Assembly (NCBI GenBank): GCA_017882455.1
Contig: JADGPL010000030.1
Span: 1-34,645, forward strand
Direction: 5' to 3'
From: Solirubrobacteraceae bacterium
GTDB lineage: Bacteria > Actinomycetota > Thermoleophilia > Solirubrobacterales > Solirubrobacteraceae
Length of the DNA stretch: 34,645 nucleotides
The position numbers were made by a program, and so were the translations under genes. The notes beneath the pieces were generated by a model that was given only the letters and a program-made list of their open reading frames with translations, was not told the origin of the DNA and did no database searches. Positions 7,653-15,177 of the stretch are shown here, in pieces (positions within the stretch are counted from its first letter, which is position 1; every line of letters starts with the position of its first letter).

Positions 7653-8852
7653 TCAGATGCCCTGTGTAGCGGCTGTGAGCGTGTCCGGCGCCGCATGAGT
7701 CCCCGCAGCGCCCTCGAGTGCCCAAGCGGGGTGACGCGGCACGTAGCGTCCGCCCGCCCCCCGGCCCAGCAGTCCCATCAGCTCCAGCTCGCTGAGGGCC
7801 AACAGCGCCTTGGCCGGGTCTTCTCCGGGCTCGATCAGCCTGTCCGGCGTGTCTCGTCCCGTCCCGACCAGCGCGAGGATCCTCGCCAGCATCGGCTCGA
7901 GCCCCGGGATCCCGGGCTCGGCGACAGCGCCCCTCGAGGACCTCCGCGCCGGCGCGAGAGGGTAAAGCAGATCGAGAACATCCTGGGCGCCGCGCACCAG
8001 CCTCGCGCCGTCGACGAGCAGGGCGTGGGTGCCGCTGGAGAGGGGAGAAGTGAGACGACCGGGCATCGCCGCCACCGTCTTTCCGCGCGCTCCTGCCGCG
8101 CGCGCAAGCGCCATCTCCTCGGGCTTCTCTTCGGCCTCCACCACGACCACGAGGCCAGCCAGGCGGGCGACGATGCGCTCGCCCGCCACCGCGCCCCAGC
8201 GTCGTCCCCGGCAGTCGTGAGGCAGCTCCGACAGGGCGCAGCCCGAGCGCAGCAGGGACGCGTACAGCGGGCGCTTTGTGGTGGGCCACCGCACACCCAG
8301 ACCGTTGCCCGGGAGCGCGAGCGCCGGCCCCCCGGCCTCGAGCGCCCCGGCGAGGGCCGCGGAGGCGATCCCGTCGGCCAGCTCGCAGATCACCGTCACT
8401 CCGCTCGCCGCCAGCCCTCGCGCGAGGGTGTGGGCCATCTCGACGCCATAATCGCTGGCGCGCCTGCTGCCCGTGATCGCCACCACCGGCGCGCCCGCCA
8501 GTAGGGCCAGTCGTCGTCGGCCACCAGCCACGTGCAGCATCCACGGGGAGGCGGGATCGTCGCGCAGCGCTCGTGGGTAGAGGCTGTGATGGCGGCACAC
8601 TGCCTCCACGCCCGGCGCCTCCGCGATCTGCTCCGTCGAGAGCGCCTCGTAGCGCGCGCTCAACTCGCTCTGGCGCCTGCCGCCGAGGGACCGCAGCAGG
8701 TCACGGTCATCCAGCGAGAGCAGCTCATCCAGCCGCGCGCGATCTTGCGCTCGGAAGTCCAGCAAGACGCTCAGGGCTGAAAGCAGCCAGCTGCGGCGCC
8801 GGCATCCCGCGCAGGCGCCAAGGGCTTCGTGGACCGTCCCGGAGCTGCTCAT
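7653..8852 (-). CDS. dprA: DNA-processing protein DprA/Smf, divergent
   Basis: DprA proteins bind incoming single-stranded DNA and load RecA during natural transformation. This 399-aa member has the Rossmann-like core starting AITGSRRASDYG (about residue 125), a VVVVEA strand, and the AAMPGRLTSPLSSGTHALL segment followed by a C-terminal winged-helix-like part. Several usual positions differ: the GID..AH stretch reads GIASAALAG, YP..N reads WPTTK, and the RNR-I-AGL segment reads GERIVARLAG. It is thus recognisable but unlike a canonical DprA in the DNA-binding half. The ATG at 8852 overlaps the comM stop (ATGA), which fixes the start and shows translational coupling; comM-dprA adjacency is a common arrangement. 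Whether this organism is competent cannot be told from here. Confidence 0.85.
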   Translation of the reverse strand: MSSSGTVHEALGACAGCRRRSWLLSALSVLLDFRAQDRARLDELLSLDDRDLLRSLGGRRQSELSARYEALSTEQIAEAPGVEAVCRHHSLYPRALRDDPASPWMLHVAGGRRRLALLAGAPVVAITGSRRASDYGVEMAHTLARGLAASGVTVICELADGIASAALAGALEAGGPALALPGNGLGVRWPTTKRPLYASLLRSGCALSELPHDCRGRRWGAVAGERIVARLAGLVVVVEAEEKPEEMALARAAGARGKTVAAMPGRLTSPLSSGTHALLVDGARLVRGAQDVLDLLYPLAPARRSSRGAVAEPGIPGLEPMLARILALVGTGRDTPDRLIEPGEDPAKALLALSELELMGLLGRGAGGRYVPRHPAWALEGAAGTHAAPDTLTAATQGI

Positions 8853-10381
8853 GCGACGCTTCGCTCCGTGTCGGTTGCGTACGGGCGCAGGGCCAGGGCG
8901 GCGCCGATGTCGCGGGTCCTCACTCGATCGACGCCATCGAGGTCGGCGATCGTGCGCGCGACACGCAGGAGGCGACTCTCGCCGCGCGCGCTGAGCAGCC
9001 CGCGCCGACGGGCTGCACTCACCATCGCCTCACCCCTCCCGTCGAGCCGAACGTGCTCACGCAGCGCGCCGGCGTCCATCTCTGCGTTGAGCCCGATCCC
9101 GTGGGCGCGGAGCCTGGAGCGCTGGCGCTCGCGGGCATCGAGAGCCCTTCGCCGTGCCTGCTCTGAGCTTTCGAGTGAACCCAACCTCCCCTCCGACGTG
9201 GTCTCGCGGTGAAGGTCCACGAGCAGGTCGAGGCGATCGAGCAGCGGGCCGCTCAGCCTGCGGCGGTGGCGCGCCAGCTCGGCTTCGCTGCACGAGCAGC
9301 GATCGCCGTCACCGGCGTGACCGCAGGGGCATGGGTTGGTGGCCGCGAGCAGCATGAACCGCGTGGGGTAGACCGCCGAGTGTCGAGCGCGAACGATCGA
9401 TACGCGACCGTCCTCCAAGGGCTGGCGAAGGGCCTCGAGCGTCGGACGGGCGAACTCCGAGAGCTCATCGAGGAACAGCACGCCGCGGTGGGCGAGCGCA
9501 GCCTCGCCCACCCAGCCGCGCTGTGCGCCGCCGATCAAGCCCGCCGCCGTGATCGAGTGATGTGGCGCCCGGAAGGGCCTGACGCTCGAGAGCGCTTCGA
9601 TCGGCTCGCCGGCGGCACTGTGAAGCTGTGCCACCTCGAGCGCCTCGTTGCGGCTGAGGGGCGGAAGGATCGAGGGCATCCGCTGGGCGAGCATGGTCTT
9701 GCCCGTGCCGGGAGGCCCGCTGAACAGGCAGTTATGTCCGCCGGCCGCGGAGATGACGAGCGCCCGCACCGCGTTGTGCTGGCCGCTGACTTCGCTCAAG
9801 TCCAGCAGCGATGGACGCTCACAGCCACGGGCCCTGAGGCGTGAGGCACGGCTCGGGGTCGGGTCAGGCTCTCCACCGCTCAGCACTCGCACGGCGCTTG
9901 TGAGGCTCTCGGCGACCGCCACGTGGAGCCCCGGGATCAGCTGTGCCTCGTGGACGCGGGTGCCCGCAAGGATGAGCTTGTCGAGGGCGGCCCGCCGCGT
10001 GGCACCAGCCACGGCGAGCGTGCCCTGCGAGGCCGTGATCGAGCCGTCGAGTCCCAGCTCGCCGAACAGCGCCGTGTCCTCCAACCCGACGGCTGGAATC
10101 TGCCCGCTGGCCGCGAGCACGGCGCACGCCAGCGCGAGATCCAGTCCCGGCCCCGCCTTGGGGAACCCACCGGGTGCCAGGTTGGCCGTTATCCGCCGAT
10201 TGGGGAACTCATATCCGGAGTTGCGGATCGCGGCATGGATGCGCTCCCGTGCCTCGCGTACTGCCGTGTCAGCGAGGCCAACGATGGCGAACGCGGGGAG
10301 TCCCGGCCGGACGTCGACCTCGACGTTCACGTGCCGCGTGCGCAGTCCGTCGATTGTAAATGCATGTGCCCGCGCGAGCAT
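8849..10381 (-). CDS. comM: YifB/ComM-family Mg-chelatase-like AAA+ ATPase
   Basis: ComM is an AAA+ helicase-like hexamer that promotes branch migration when transforming DNA recombines with the chromosome. The 510-aa protein has the complete architecture: an N-terminal ChlI-like/Lon-like domain beginning LARAHAFTIDGL, the Walker A SGPPGTGKTMLAQRMPSILP near residue 215, Walker B GVLFLDELSEF near 300, a cysteine-rich insert CPCGHAGDGDRCSCSE expected to bind a metal, and the C-terminal Mg-chelatase helical domain. The ATG at 10381 has an AGGAG site nine to ten bases upstream. It is the first gene of the comM-dprA unit and is preceded by about 220 bases containing the terminator of the next gene. 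Confidence 0.93.
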   Translation of the reverse strand: MLARAHAFTIDGLRTRHVNVEVDVRPGLPAFAIVGLADTAVREARERIHAAIRNSGYEFPNRRITANLAPGGFPKAGPGLDLALACAVLAASGQIPAVGLEDTALFGELGLDGSITASQGTLAVAGATRRAALDKLILAGTRVHEAQLIPGLHVAVAESLTSAVRVLSGGEPDPTPSRASRLRARGCERPSLLDLSEVSGQHNAVRALVISAAGGHNCLFSGPPGTGKTMLAQRMPSILPPLSRNEALEVAQLHSAAGEPIEALSSVRPFRAPHHSITAAGLIGGAQRGWVGEAALAHRGVLFLDELSEFARPTLEALRQPLEDGRVSIVRARHSAVYPTRFMLLAATNPCPCGHAGDGDRCSCSEAELARHRRRLSGPLLDRLDLLVDLHRETTSEGRLGSLESSEQARRRALDARERQRSRLRAHGIGLNAEMDAGALREHVRLDGRGEAMVSAARRRGLLSARGESRLLRVARTIADLDGVDRVRTRDIGAALALRPYATDTERSVA

Positions 10382-10533
10382 GTTCTGATCTCCTCTCGCC
10401 GCTCGTCAAGGACGGATCGAGGAGGCTAGGTCGTGCTTGGGACGGGACTCTCGGACGGTGGGCAGAGTGGCCGAGTCTGGCCCTCGGGGGGGCGGTGTAC
10501 GGAGGGCGGTGACCGGGGGCTTGCTGCTCGGAG

Positions 10534-10573
10534 CGCCGACTCGCGCGAGCGCGCGCACGCGCGCGAGTCGGCG
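10534..10573 (-). terminator. Strong hairpin after the peptidoglycan-binding protein gene
   Basis: Fourteen-base perfect inverted arms at 10534-10547 and 10560-10573 (CGCCGACTCGCGCG and its complement) enclose a 12-base loop. It lies 27 bases past the stop of the minus-strand gene at 10600. There is no T-run on that strand, as is usual for GC-rich actinobacterial terminators. The rest of the 10382-10533 gap holds nothing recognised besides the comM ribosome site. Confidence 0.65.
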
Positions 10574-10599
10574 TCTTGCGGGGGTGGACAGCCCCGGAG

Positions 10600-12225
10600 C
10601 TACAGGCCGGCGGGGTGGCGGGCGACGAAGCCCGCGGTGGAGGTCATGCTGTCCGACCAGCGCGAGCCGGTCTCGGCGAGCGCCACCGTGTCGAAGCGTT
10701 TGCCGTCGATCACCATGAAGGCGTGTTCGGAGTTGGCGTAGATCGTGATGTCCCTGCCCGGCCCCGCTTCGCCGTAGGACTCCAGCCCCGTGGAGTCCTC
10801 GGGGGAGCTGAGCAGGCCGGCGCCGTGCAGCGCATATGAGACTGAGCCTGAGCAGTCATAGCCTTCGGAGATGAACGAGCCGTGCCCACCGCCCCACACG
10901 TAGGGGCGCGTGGCGATTTCATCGCCGGCCGCGACCACGCGCGCGACCACGCTCGAGCCTTCGCCGCCACCCGCTGTGCTGGTTGTGGAGCCCCCGGATT
11001 CGCTCGTGGCTTCGCGTGCGGAGGGGGGAGGCGTGAGCGTGCCCTCGGTCTTCACTCCGAGGATTGCCCATGTGGACGGTCCCACGACCCCGTCGGGTGT
11101 CAGCCCGTGGCGTGCCTGCAGACGCCGGACGGCGGCCTCGGTGGCAGGGCCGAATTCGCCGTCGGGGGCGATCTTGAGGGCGTGCTGCAGGCGCGCCACG
11201 GCGCTGCCGGAGCCCGTGCTTTCTTCTGCGCCTTCGGCCGGTTCGGCCGCGGCGGCGCTGGCGACGGCCGCGTGGTGATGGTGGTGGACGGGAAGCGCGG
11301 AGGGGGGAGGGGTCAGCGTTTCGGCGCTGTGCACGCCGACGATGCTCCACGTGGCCGGGCCCACGACGCCGTCGACGGTAAGCCCGTGGCGGGCCTGCAG
11401 ACGCCTGACGGCGGCCTCGGTGGCGGGGCCGAATTCGCCGTCGGGAGTGAGCCTGAGGGCCTTCTGCAGACGGGCCACGGGGTTGCCCGCGCTGTGTTCG
11501 GCGGGTTCGCTCGAGCTTTCTTCGGCCGGTTCGCCCGAGGAGCTCGCCGTCGAGGCGGTGGCGGCGACGGTCTTGGTGGCGCTGCTCGTCGCGGGCGTTT
11601 CGAGGACCGCCGACTTGAAGCTGGCGGCGAAGGCCTTGCCTGAGCCACCGCGCAGCGCGGCGCTGGTCTGGGGGCCGACGATACCGTCCACGGTCAGCCC
11701 GTGGCTGGCCTGGAAGCTGCGCACCGCTTCTTCGGTTTCAGGGCCGAACACGCCGTCGACTTTGACGTTGCCGAGGGCCTGCTGGAGCAGCTGCACCTGA
11801 CGGCCTTCGGCGCCGCTCGAGAGCACGATCGAGTGTTCGGTCGTGGTCGCCGGTTCGGGGTTGGGAGCGGAGGAGTTGATGGTTTCCTGTCCGGTTGCGA
11901 TCGACGCGGTGGGGCCGACCGTGAAGGCGGCCAGCGCGCCCAGCGAGGCACGCTTGGCCCGCGAGCCGGCGGGCACGAAGCGCAGCTCGGCGGCCCGCCG
12001 GCGAGCGCGGGAGCGTCCCAGCGAGAGATGCCACGGCTCCTCGTCGGCGAGATCGCGCGACTGGCGCACGCCGGTACGGGCGTCGAGCAGCGCCGCGAGC
12101 GAGGGGTTGGTGGGCGAGGTGGGGCGCAGACGCCCTCGATTGGCCCTGGCGCGACGTGCTCGCGAGCGCTCGAGCGAAGCGTTCCAGACCTCATCAACTG
12201 CAAGATCGCGCGGGAATCCCGACAT
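10600..12225 (-). CDS. Peptidoglycan-binding protein with three PGB repeats and NlpC/P60-like C-terminus
   Basis: This is a probable wall-remodelling protein. From the ATG at 12225 (541 aa) it has an Arg-rich N-terminal 90 residues, a weak hydrophobic stretch near 92-110, three PG_binding_1 repeats (cores [16 protein letters not shown], then two copies of [16 protein letters not shown]) joined by Ser/Glu/Pro/His-rich linkers, and a C-terminal domain resembling NlpC/P60 enzymes. There [11 protein letters not shown] provides the candidate catalytic Cys at 458 and EHAFMVI a His at 501. The N-terminus contains a duplicated motif (residues 6-25 and 57-76). I prefer 12225 because AAGGA lies nine bases upstream; an ATG at 12246 adds seven residues. 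A c-di-AMP riboswitch occupies the leader, so expression should respond to c-di-AMP. Hydrolase activity is inferred, since the catalytic domain is divergent. Confidence 0.8.
   Translation of the reverse strand: MSGFPRDLAVDEVWNASLERSRARRARANRGRLRPTSPTNPSLAALLDARTGVRQSRDLADEEPWHLSLGRSRARRRAAELRFVPAGSRAKRASLGALAAFTVGPTASIATGQETINSSAPNPEPATTTEHSIVLSSGAEGRQVQLLQQALGNVKVDGVFGPETEEAVRSFQASHGLTVDGIVGPQTSAALRGGSGKAFAASFKSAVLETPATSSATKTVAATASTASSSGEPAEESSSEPAEHSAGNPVARLQKALRLTPDGEFGPATEAAVRRLQARHGLTVDGVVGPATWSIVGVHSAETLTPPPSALPVHHHHHAAVASAAAAEPAEGAEESTGSGSAVARLQHALKIAPDGEFGPATEAAVRRLQARHGLTPDGVVGPSTWAILGVKTEGTLTPPPSAREATSESGGSTTSTAGGGEGSSVVARVVAAGDEIATRPYVWGGGHGSFISEGYDCSGSVSYALHGAGLLSSPEDSTGLESYGEAGPGRDITIYANSEHAFMVIDGKRFDTVALAETGSRWSDSMTSTAGFVARHPAGL
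11081..11479 (-). repeat. Near-identical 279-bp-period repeat within the peptidoglycan-binding gene
   Basis: The segments 11081-11200 and 11360-11479 are nearly the same at the DNA level and code for the second and third PGB repeats. The period is 279 bases (93 codons), so gain or loss of a unit keeps the reading frame. The first PGB repeat is more distant, so the duplication of these two is recent by comparison. Confidence 0.8.
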
Positions 12226-12256
12226 CCGAAGGCGTCCTTTCTCCATCTGCTTTGCA

Positions 12257-12395
12257 TGGCGCCTACGGGGTTAGCTGTCGGGCTCGCGTAACCGTCTACG
12301 CTACGCCACACGATTGTGGCGATTCGCCCCCGCAGTCTCTCGACTGCATTGGGTCCCCCGCTCCTCTACCCCTTGGGGTCGAGGACTCGGCACGA
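12257..12395 (-). promoter_or_regulatory. c-di-AMP riboswitch (ydaO/yuaA leader)
   Basis: On the minus strand the leader contains the characteristic blocks of the ydaO class in order: GAGCGGGGGACCC (12363-12351), GGGGGCGAATCGCC in place of the usual GGGGUGAAUCC, and CCCGACAGCTAACCCCG followed by TAGGCG (ending at 12260). A P1 stem is possible between GTGCC (12393-12389) and GGCGC (12263-12259). The hairpin CGCCACA-ATCG-TGTGGCG (12321-12304) is an internal stem. The element ends about 30 bases before the ATG at 12225. Members of this class bind c-di-AMP and in actinobacteria often precede wall-hydrolase and Rpf-like genes, which fits the gene here. I see no clear terminator or anti-terminator, so whether control is transcriptional or translational is open. 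Confidence 0.9.
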
Positions 12396-12497
12396 ACGAG
12401 CGGCAAGGTAACAGATCCAGTTGCAAGATGCATCACACATGAAGGACTGCAAGGTTTATTGCCGACGGGAGTGGGCACGCGCGCGGGCGTTCGTTGA

Positions 12498-12503
12498 TAG
12501 GTT
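12498..12503 (+). promoter_or_regulatory. -10 box of leaderless SCO1-like gene
   Basis: TAGGTT is followed by six bases and then the GTG at 12510, the spacing expected if transcription starts at the start codon. No ribosome site is present ahead of the GTG. No good -35 box is seen. Confidence 0.5.
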
Positions 12504-12509
12504 CGCCGG

Positions 12510-13154
12510 GTGATGCGCAAGCAGGGGATAGACCTCAAACTGCTGCTCTCGCTGCTCGTGCTGGTGCTGGTGGCCGGGGGGGTGGCCCTGCTCACCGTGG
12601 GCGGATCCTCGGGCAAACCCGCGGTCAAGGCCCAGGCCAAGTTCGACGCGGCCGGGTTGCTCGAACCGGTGCGTGCGGCCCCGCCGCTGGCGCTTCACAA
12701 CTACCTGGGCCAGCCGGTCAACATCGCCGCCTACAAAGGCAAAGCGGTGCTTGTGACCTTCCTCTATACGAACTGCCCGGACATCTGTCCGCTGATCACC
12801 TCGAACCTGCGTGTAGCGCAGAACCTGATGGGGAAGGCCACGTCCTCCAAAGCCGAGATCGTCGCGGTCTCGGTGGATCCGCGCGGGGACACGCGCAAGG
12901 CGGTGGCAGCGTTTCTGGCTCGCCATCAGATGACCGGCCGCATGCAGTACCTGGTGGGCTCTGCACGTGAACTGGCGGCCGTGTGGAAGGCATGGGGGGT
13001 GGGATCTGAACGCGACACCCAGCAGCCGCAGTTCGTCAATCACTCGGGTCTCGTGTACGGAATCACCGGGTCGGGCAAGCGACTCACCTATTACGCCGCG
13101 AGCTTCCAACCGAGCGAAATAGCCCACGACGTGCCGCTGCTGGCAGCGCGCTGA
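12510..13154 (+). CDS. SCO1/SenC/PrrC-family copper chaperone-like protein
   Basis: SCO proteins are membrane-anchored thioredoxin-fold proteins that deliver copper to, or keep reduced, the CuA site of cytochrome oxidase. This 214-aa protein has one N-terminal membrane anchor (residues 9-30, very hydrophobic), then a thioredoxin fold with the Cu-binding pair in TNCPDICP (C89 and C93) and the third ligand His178 in VNHSGLVYGI. The VSVDPRGDT segment is also typical. All three copper ligands are therefore in place. The GTG at 12510 follows a TANNNT box by six bases, consistent with a leaderless message; an ATG is the next codon. It is followed after 11 bases by a TlpA-like gene, probably in the same transcript. 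It diverges from the riboswitch-controlled gene. Confidence 0.9.
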   Translation: MMRKQGIDLKLLLSLLVLVLVAGGVALLTVGGSSGKPAVKAQAKFDAAGLLEPVRAAPPLALHNYLGQPVNIAAYKGKAVLVTFLYTNCPDICPLITSNLRVAQNLMGKATSSKAEIVAVSVDPRGDTRKAVAAFLARHQMTGRMQYLVGSARELAAVWKAWGVGSERDTQQPQFVNHSGLVYGITGSGKRLTYYAASFQPSEIAHDVPLLAAR

Positions 13155-13165
13155 GCTCCACGACG

Positions 13166-13696
13166 ATGGGGCGGCGGCTGCGAGCGCTCGGCATCACAGC
13201 GGCGATCTTCGCGGCGGTGGCGGCGGTGGCGGCGCTGGCGGTCTTCGGCCTGAAATCGAGCAGCTCGGCCGTGAGCGGGCGTCCCGCCCCGGCGCTGCCA
13301 CGCGAACACATCGGGGGCGCGCCCGCAACGCTCTCGAGTCTCCTGGCCGGCGCCAGCGGTCGCGCCTCGCTCGTGATCTTCTGGGCGAGCTGGTGCGGAC
13401 CTTGCGCGCAGGAGGCGCCGGCGCTCGAGCGCTTCTCGCAGGGCGCGGGACGCGGGCGGATGGTGGGGGTGGACTGGAGCGACGCGCTGTCGGGCGCGCG
13501 CTCGTTCATCCGTCGCTACGGGTGGACGTTCCCGCTGCTGCGTGACGGCGAAGGTCTGGTCGGCAACAGCTATAGCATGACCGACCTGCCCACCACGTTC
13601 GTGCTCGACTCCAAGGGGCGCATCCGGGCCGCGCTGCGGGGCCCTCAGAGCGTGAGCTCGCTCGAAGCGGCGCTGGTCAAGGTCGAACGCACCTGA
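13166..13696 (+). CDS. TlpA/ResA-like membrane-anchored thioredoxin
   Basis: This 176-aa extracytoplasmic thiol-disulfide oxidoreductase has an N-terminal anchor or uncleaved signal (residues 8-29, Ala/Val-rich) and a thioredoxin fold with WCGPC at 76-80. The cis-proline region is visible as TDLPTTFVLD. The ordering APALPREHIGG-ATLSSLL-F-ASWCGPC is typical of the TlpA/AhpC-TSA class used in cytochrome c maturation or for reducing the cysteines of SCO and CuA. It sits 11 bases behind the SCO1-like gene, so a role in reducing that copper chaperone is likely but inferred. An inverted repeat at 13705-13723 follows the stop. Confidence 0.88.
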   Translation: MGRRLRALGITAAIFAAVAAVAALAVFGLKSSSSAVSGRPAPALPREHIGGAPATLSSLLAGASGRASLVIFWASWCGPCAQEAPALERFSQGAGRGRMVGVDWSDALSGARSFIRRYGWTFPLLRDGEGLVGNSYSMTDLPTTFVLDSKGRIRAALRGPQSVSSLEAALVKVERT

Positions 13697-13704
13697 CGCC
13701 TCAT

Positions 13705-13723
13705 GTGAGTCGAGCGGACTCAC
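13705..13723 (+). terminator. Small hairpin after the SCO1/TlpA pair
   Basis: GTGAGTC at 13705-13711 and GACTCAC at 13717-13723 form a seven-base stem with a five-base loop, nine bases after the TlpA-like stop. It has no T-run. It may terminate the SCO1/TlpA transcript or act as an operator for the next gene; just after it lies an AT-richer stretch with two ATACGT copies that may hold that gene's promoter. Confidence 0.4.
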
Positions 13724-13820
13724 ATACGTCCCATATACGTAGATATCCCTGAGCAGAGCAGGGAAGATGGTGGGATCCTACACGGCGACTGTGCAAAACA
13801 CCCCGAAAGGATTGAATCAC

Positions 13821-14684
13821 ATGCCATTTAGCCGGACTCGTCGCACGCCAAGGATCGGCATCCCCATGGCCCTTGCGGCCAGCAGCGCTCTCGCCGTCCT
13901 GACCGCGCTGGCCGGATCCGGCTCTGCCCAGGCGGCGAGCCTTCCGACGCTCAACGTGTCGTTGACCGCATCCACGATCACGGTGAGCGGCTCGCCGGCG
14001 ACAGGTGCGGTCAACGTGATCACGACCGCCACCGGAGTCAAGGAAGCCTCGGCGATCCTGGTCAGGCTCAAGCCCGGCGTGACGCCGGCGGAAGTGTTTG
14101 CGTTCCTCTCCTCCAAGACCGCCCACGACCCGAACAACGCGAGCAAATTCGGCGCGATCGTGTTCGACTCCGAAGCCACGCCGGGCAAGGCGGTCGAAGC
14201 CCAGACGACGCTCGCGGCAGGCGAATACGTAGCTCTGGAGGCGGCCGGCGAAGGTCCGCCGAAGGCGCACGCGGTGTTCACGGTCGGCTCGAGCTCCACG
14301 CCGGTCGCGCTGCCCGCCGCGGCGGCGACCGAGCGAACGATCGAGTTCACCTTCAAGGGACCGAGCACGCTGCACGACGGCGAGCTCGTGCGCTTCGAAA
14401 ACGAAGGGTTCCTCGTGCACATGGACCTGGCATTCCCTGTCAAGAGCAGGGCGGCTGCCAAGCAGGCGGTGAAACTGCTGCTGAGCGGCAACGAAAAGCA
14501 GCTCGAAAAGCTTGTGGCGGGACCGCCCGTGGGATTCGCCGGACCGCTGTCAAGCGGCGGCTTCCAGCAGGAGACGATCACGGCCAAGCCCGGCTGGTAC
14601 GTGCAGGTGTGCTTCATGGACACCCAGGACGGACGCAGCCACACCCGTCTGGGCATGGAGCGGATCATCAAGATCGCCAAGTAG
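13821..14684 (+). CDS. Secreted cupredoxin-like protein
   Basis: The 287-aa product begins with a clear signal peptide (RTRR, then hydrophobic residues to AQA-A near 38), so it is exported. The middle is beta-rich with no recognised domain. The C-terminal 100 residues look like a blue-copper fold: VRFENEGFLVHMDL with His200, and WYVQVCFMDTQDGRSHTRLGM with Cys264, His274 and Met279. His...Cys-x-His-x-Met is the ligand order of type 1 copper sites, but the Cys-His spacing of nine residues is longer than in plastocyanins or azurins. GAAAGGA nine bases upstream supports the ATG at 13821; an in-frame ATG at 13767 would bury the signal peptide. It follows the SCO1/TlpA pair, so an electron-transfer or copper-holding role is plausible. 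Copper binding is inferred from residues only. Confidence 0.7.
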   Translation: MPFSRTRRTPRIGIPMALAASSALAVLTALAGSGSAQAASLPTLNVSLTASTITVSGSPATGAVNVITTATGVKEASAILVRLKPGVTPAEVFAFLSSKTAHDPNNASKFGAIVFDSEATPGKAVEAQTTLAAGEYVALEAAGEGPPKAHAVFTVGSSSTPVALPAAAATERTIEFTFKGPSTLHDGELVRFENEGFLVHMDLAFPVKSRAAAKQAVKLLLSGNEKQLEKLVAGPPVGFAGPLSSGGFQQETITAKPGWYVQVCFMDTQDGRSHTRLGMERIIKIAK

Positions 14685-14697
14685 GGACAACCGCGGC

Positions 14698-14728
14698 CGG
14701 CCCGTCTCGCAACGCGCGGGGCGGGCCG
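14698..14728 (+). terminator. GC-rich hairpin after the cupredoxin-like gene
   Basis: CGGCCCG at 14698-14704 pairs with CGGGCCG at 14722-14728 across a 17-base loop that can pair further (CGC with GCG). It starts 13 bases after the stop. No T-run follows. Confidence 0.45.
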
Positions 14729-14775
14729 CGCCGCAGCGCCGATCTTCACGTCTCAGGGGCGCGATCTCAGCCGGT

Positions 14776-14781
14776 TAGGCT
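14776..14781 (+). promoter_or_regulatory. -10 box of leaderless YjbR-family gene
   Basis: TAGGCT is followed by six bases and then the ATG at 14788. The same spacing occurs at five other starts in this window. A purine stretch (TTGGGGC) lies between box and ATG but is too close to act as a normal ribosome site. Confidence 0.5.
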
Positions 14782-14787
14782 TGGGGC

Positions 14788-15177
14788 ATGGCGAGCTGGG
14801 AGGACGTGCGGCGGATCGCGCTGGCGCTGCCCGAGACGAGCGAGCGGCTCTCGCGCGAGCGGCTGCAGTGGTGGGTGAAGGACAAGCTGTTCGTGTGGGA
14901 GCGCCCGCTGCGCCCCGGGGAAATCGAGGCGCTCGGAGGCGAGGCTCCCGACGGGCCGATCCTGGACGCCCGGGTCGAGCACCTGGTGGCCAAGGAGGCG
15001 CTGCTGGCCGACGGTGGCGGCGTCTTCTTCACCACGCCGCACTTCGATCGCTCCGCCGTGGTGCTGGCGCGCCTCGAGCGCCTCTCGATCGAGGATCTCG
15101 ACGAGCTTGTCACCGAGGCCTGGCTCGTGCGCGCTCGGCCGCGGTTGGCGGAGTCGTATCTGCAAAGGCGCGAGTGA
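14788..15177 (+). CDS. MmcQ/YjbR-family protein
   Basis: This 129-aa protein matches the MmcQ/YjbR (DUF419) family: an opening helix ASWEDVRRIALALPETSE, a W-VKDKLFVWERPL strand pair, a central FFTTPHFDRSAVVLARL and the ending LVTEAWLVRARPRLAESYL. The fold resembles CyaY and is described as DNA-binding-like, but no clear cellular role is known. It is cytosolic, has no cysteines and no membrane segment. The ATG at 14788 is preceded at six bases by a TANNNT box. The stop overlaps the GTG of the FUSC gene (GTGA), so the two are translationally coupled. Confidence 0.88.
   Translation: MASWEDVRRIALALPETSERLSRERLQWWVKDKLFVWERPLRPGEIEALGGEAPDGPILDARVEHLVAKEALLADGGGVFFTTPHFDRSAVVLARLERLSIEDLDELVTEAWLVRARPRLAESYLQRRE

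Noticed and set aside
10455-10520. Stretch resembling the D-arm of a Leu/Ser tRNA (GAGTGGCCGAGTCTGG)
   Set aside because: No acceptor or T-arm pairs around it and no anticodon stem can be formed.
12304-12321. Perfect inverted repeat CGCCACA-CGAT-TGTGGCG as a repressor site
   Set aside because: It lies inside the c-di-AMP riboswitch, where it is explained as one of the RNA stems.
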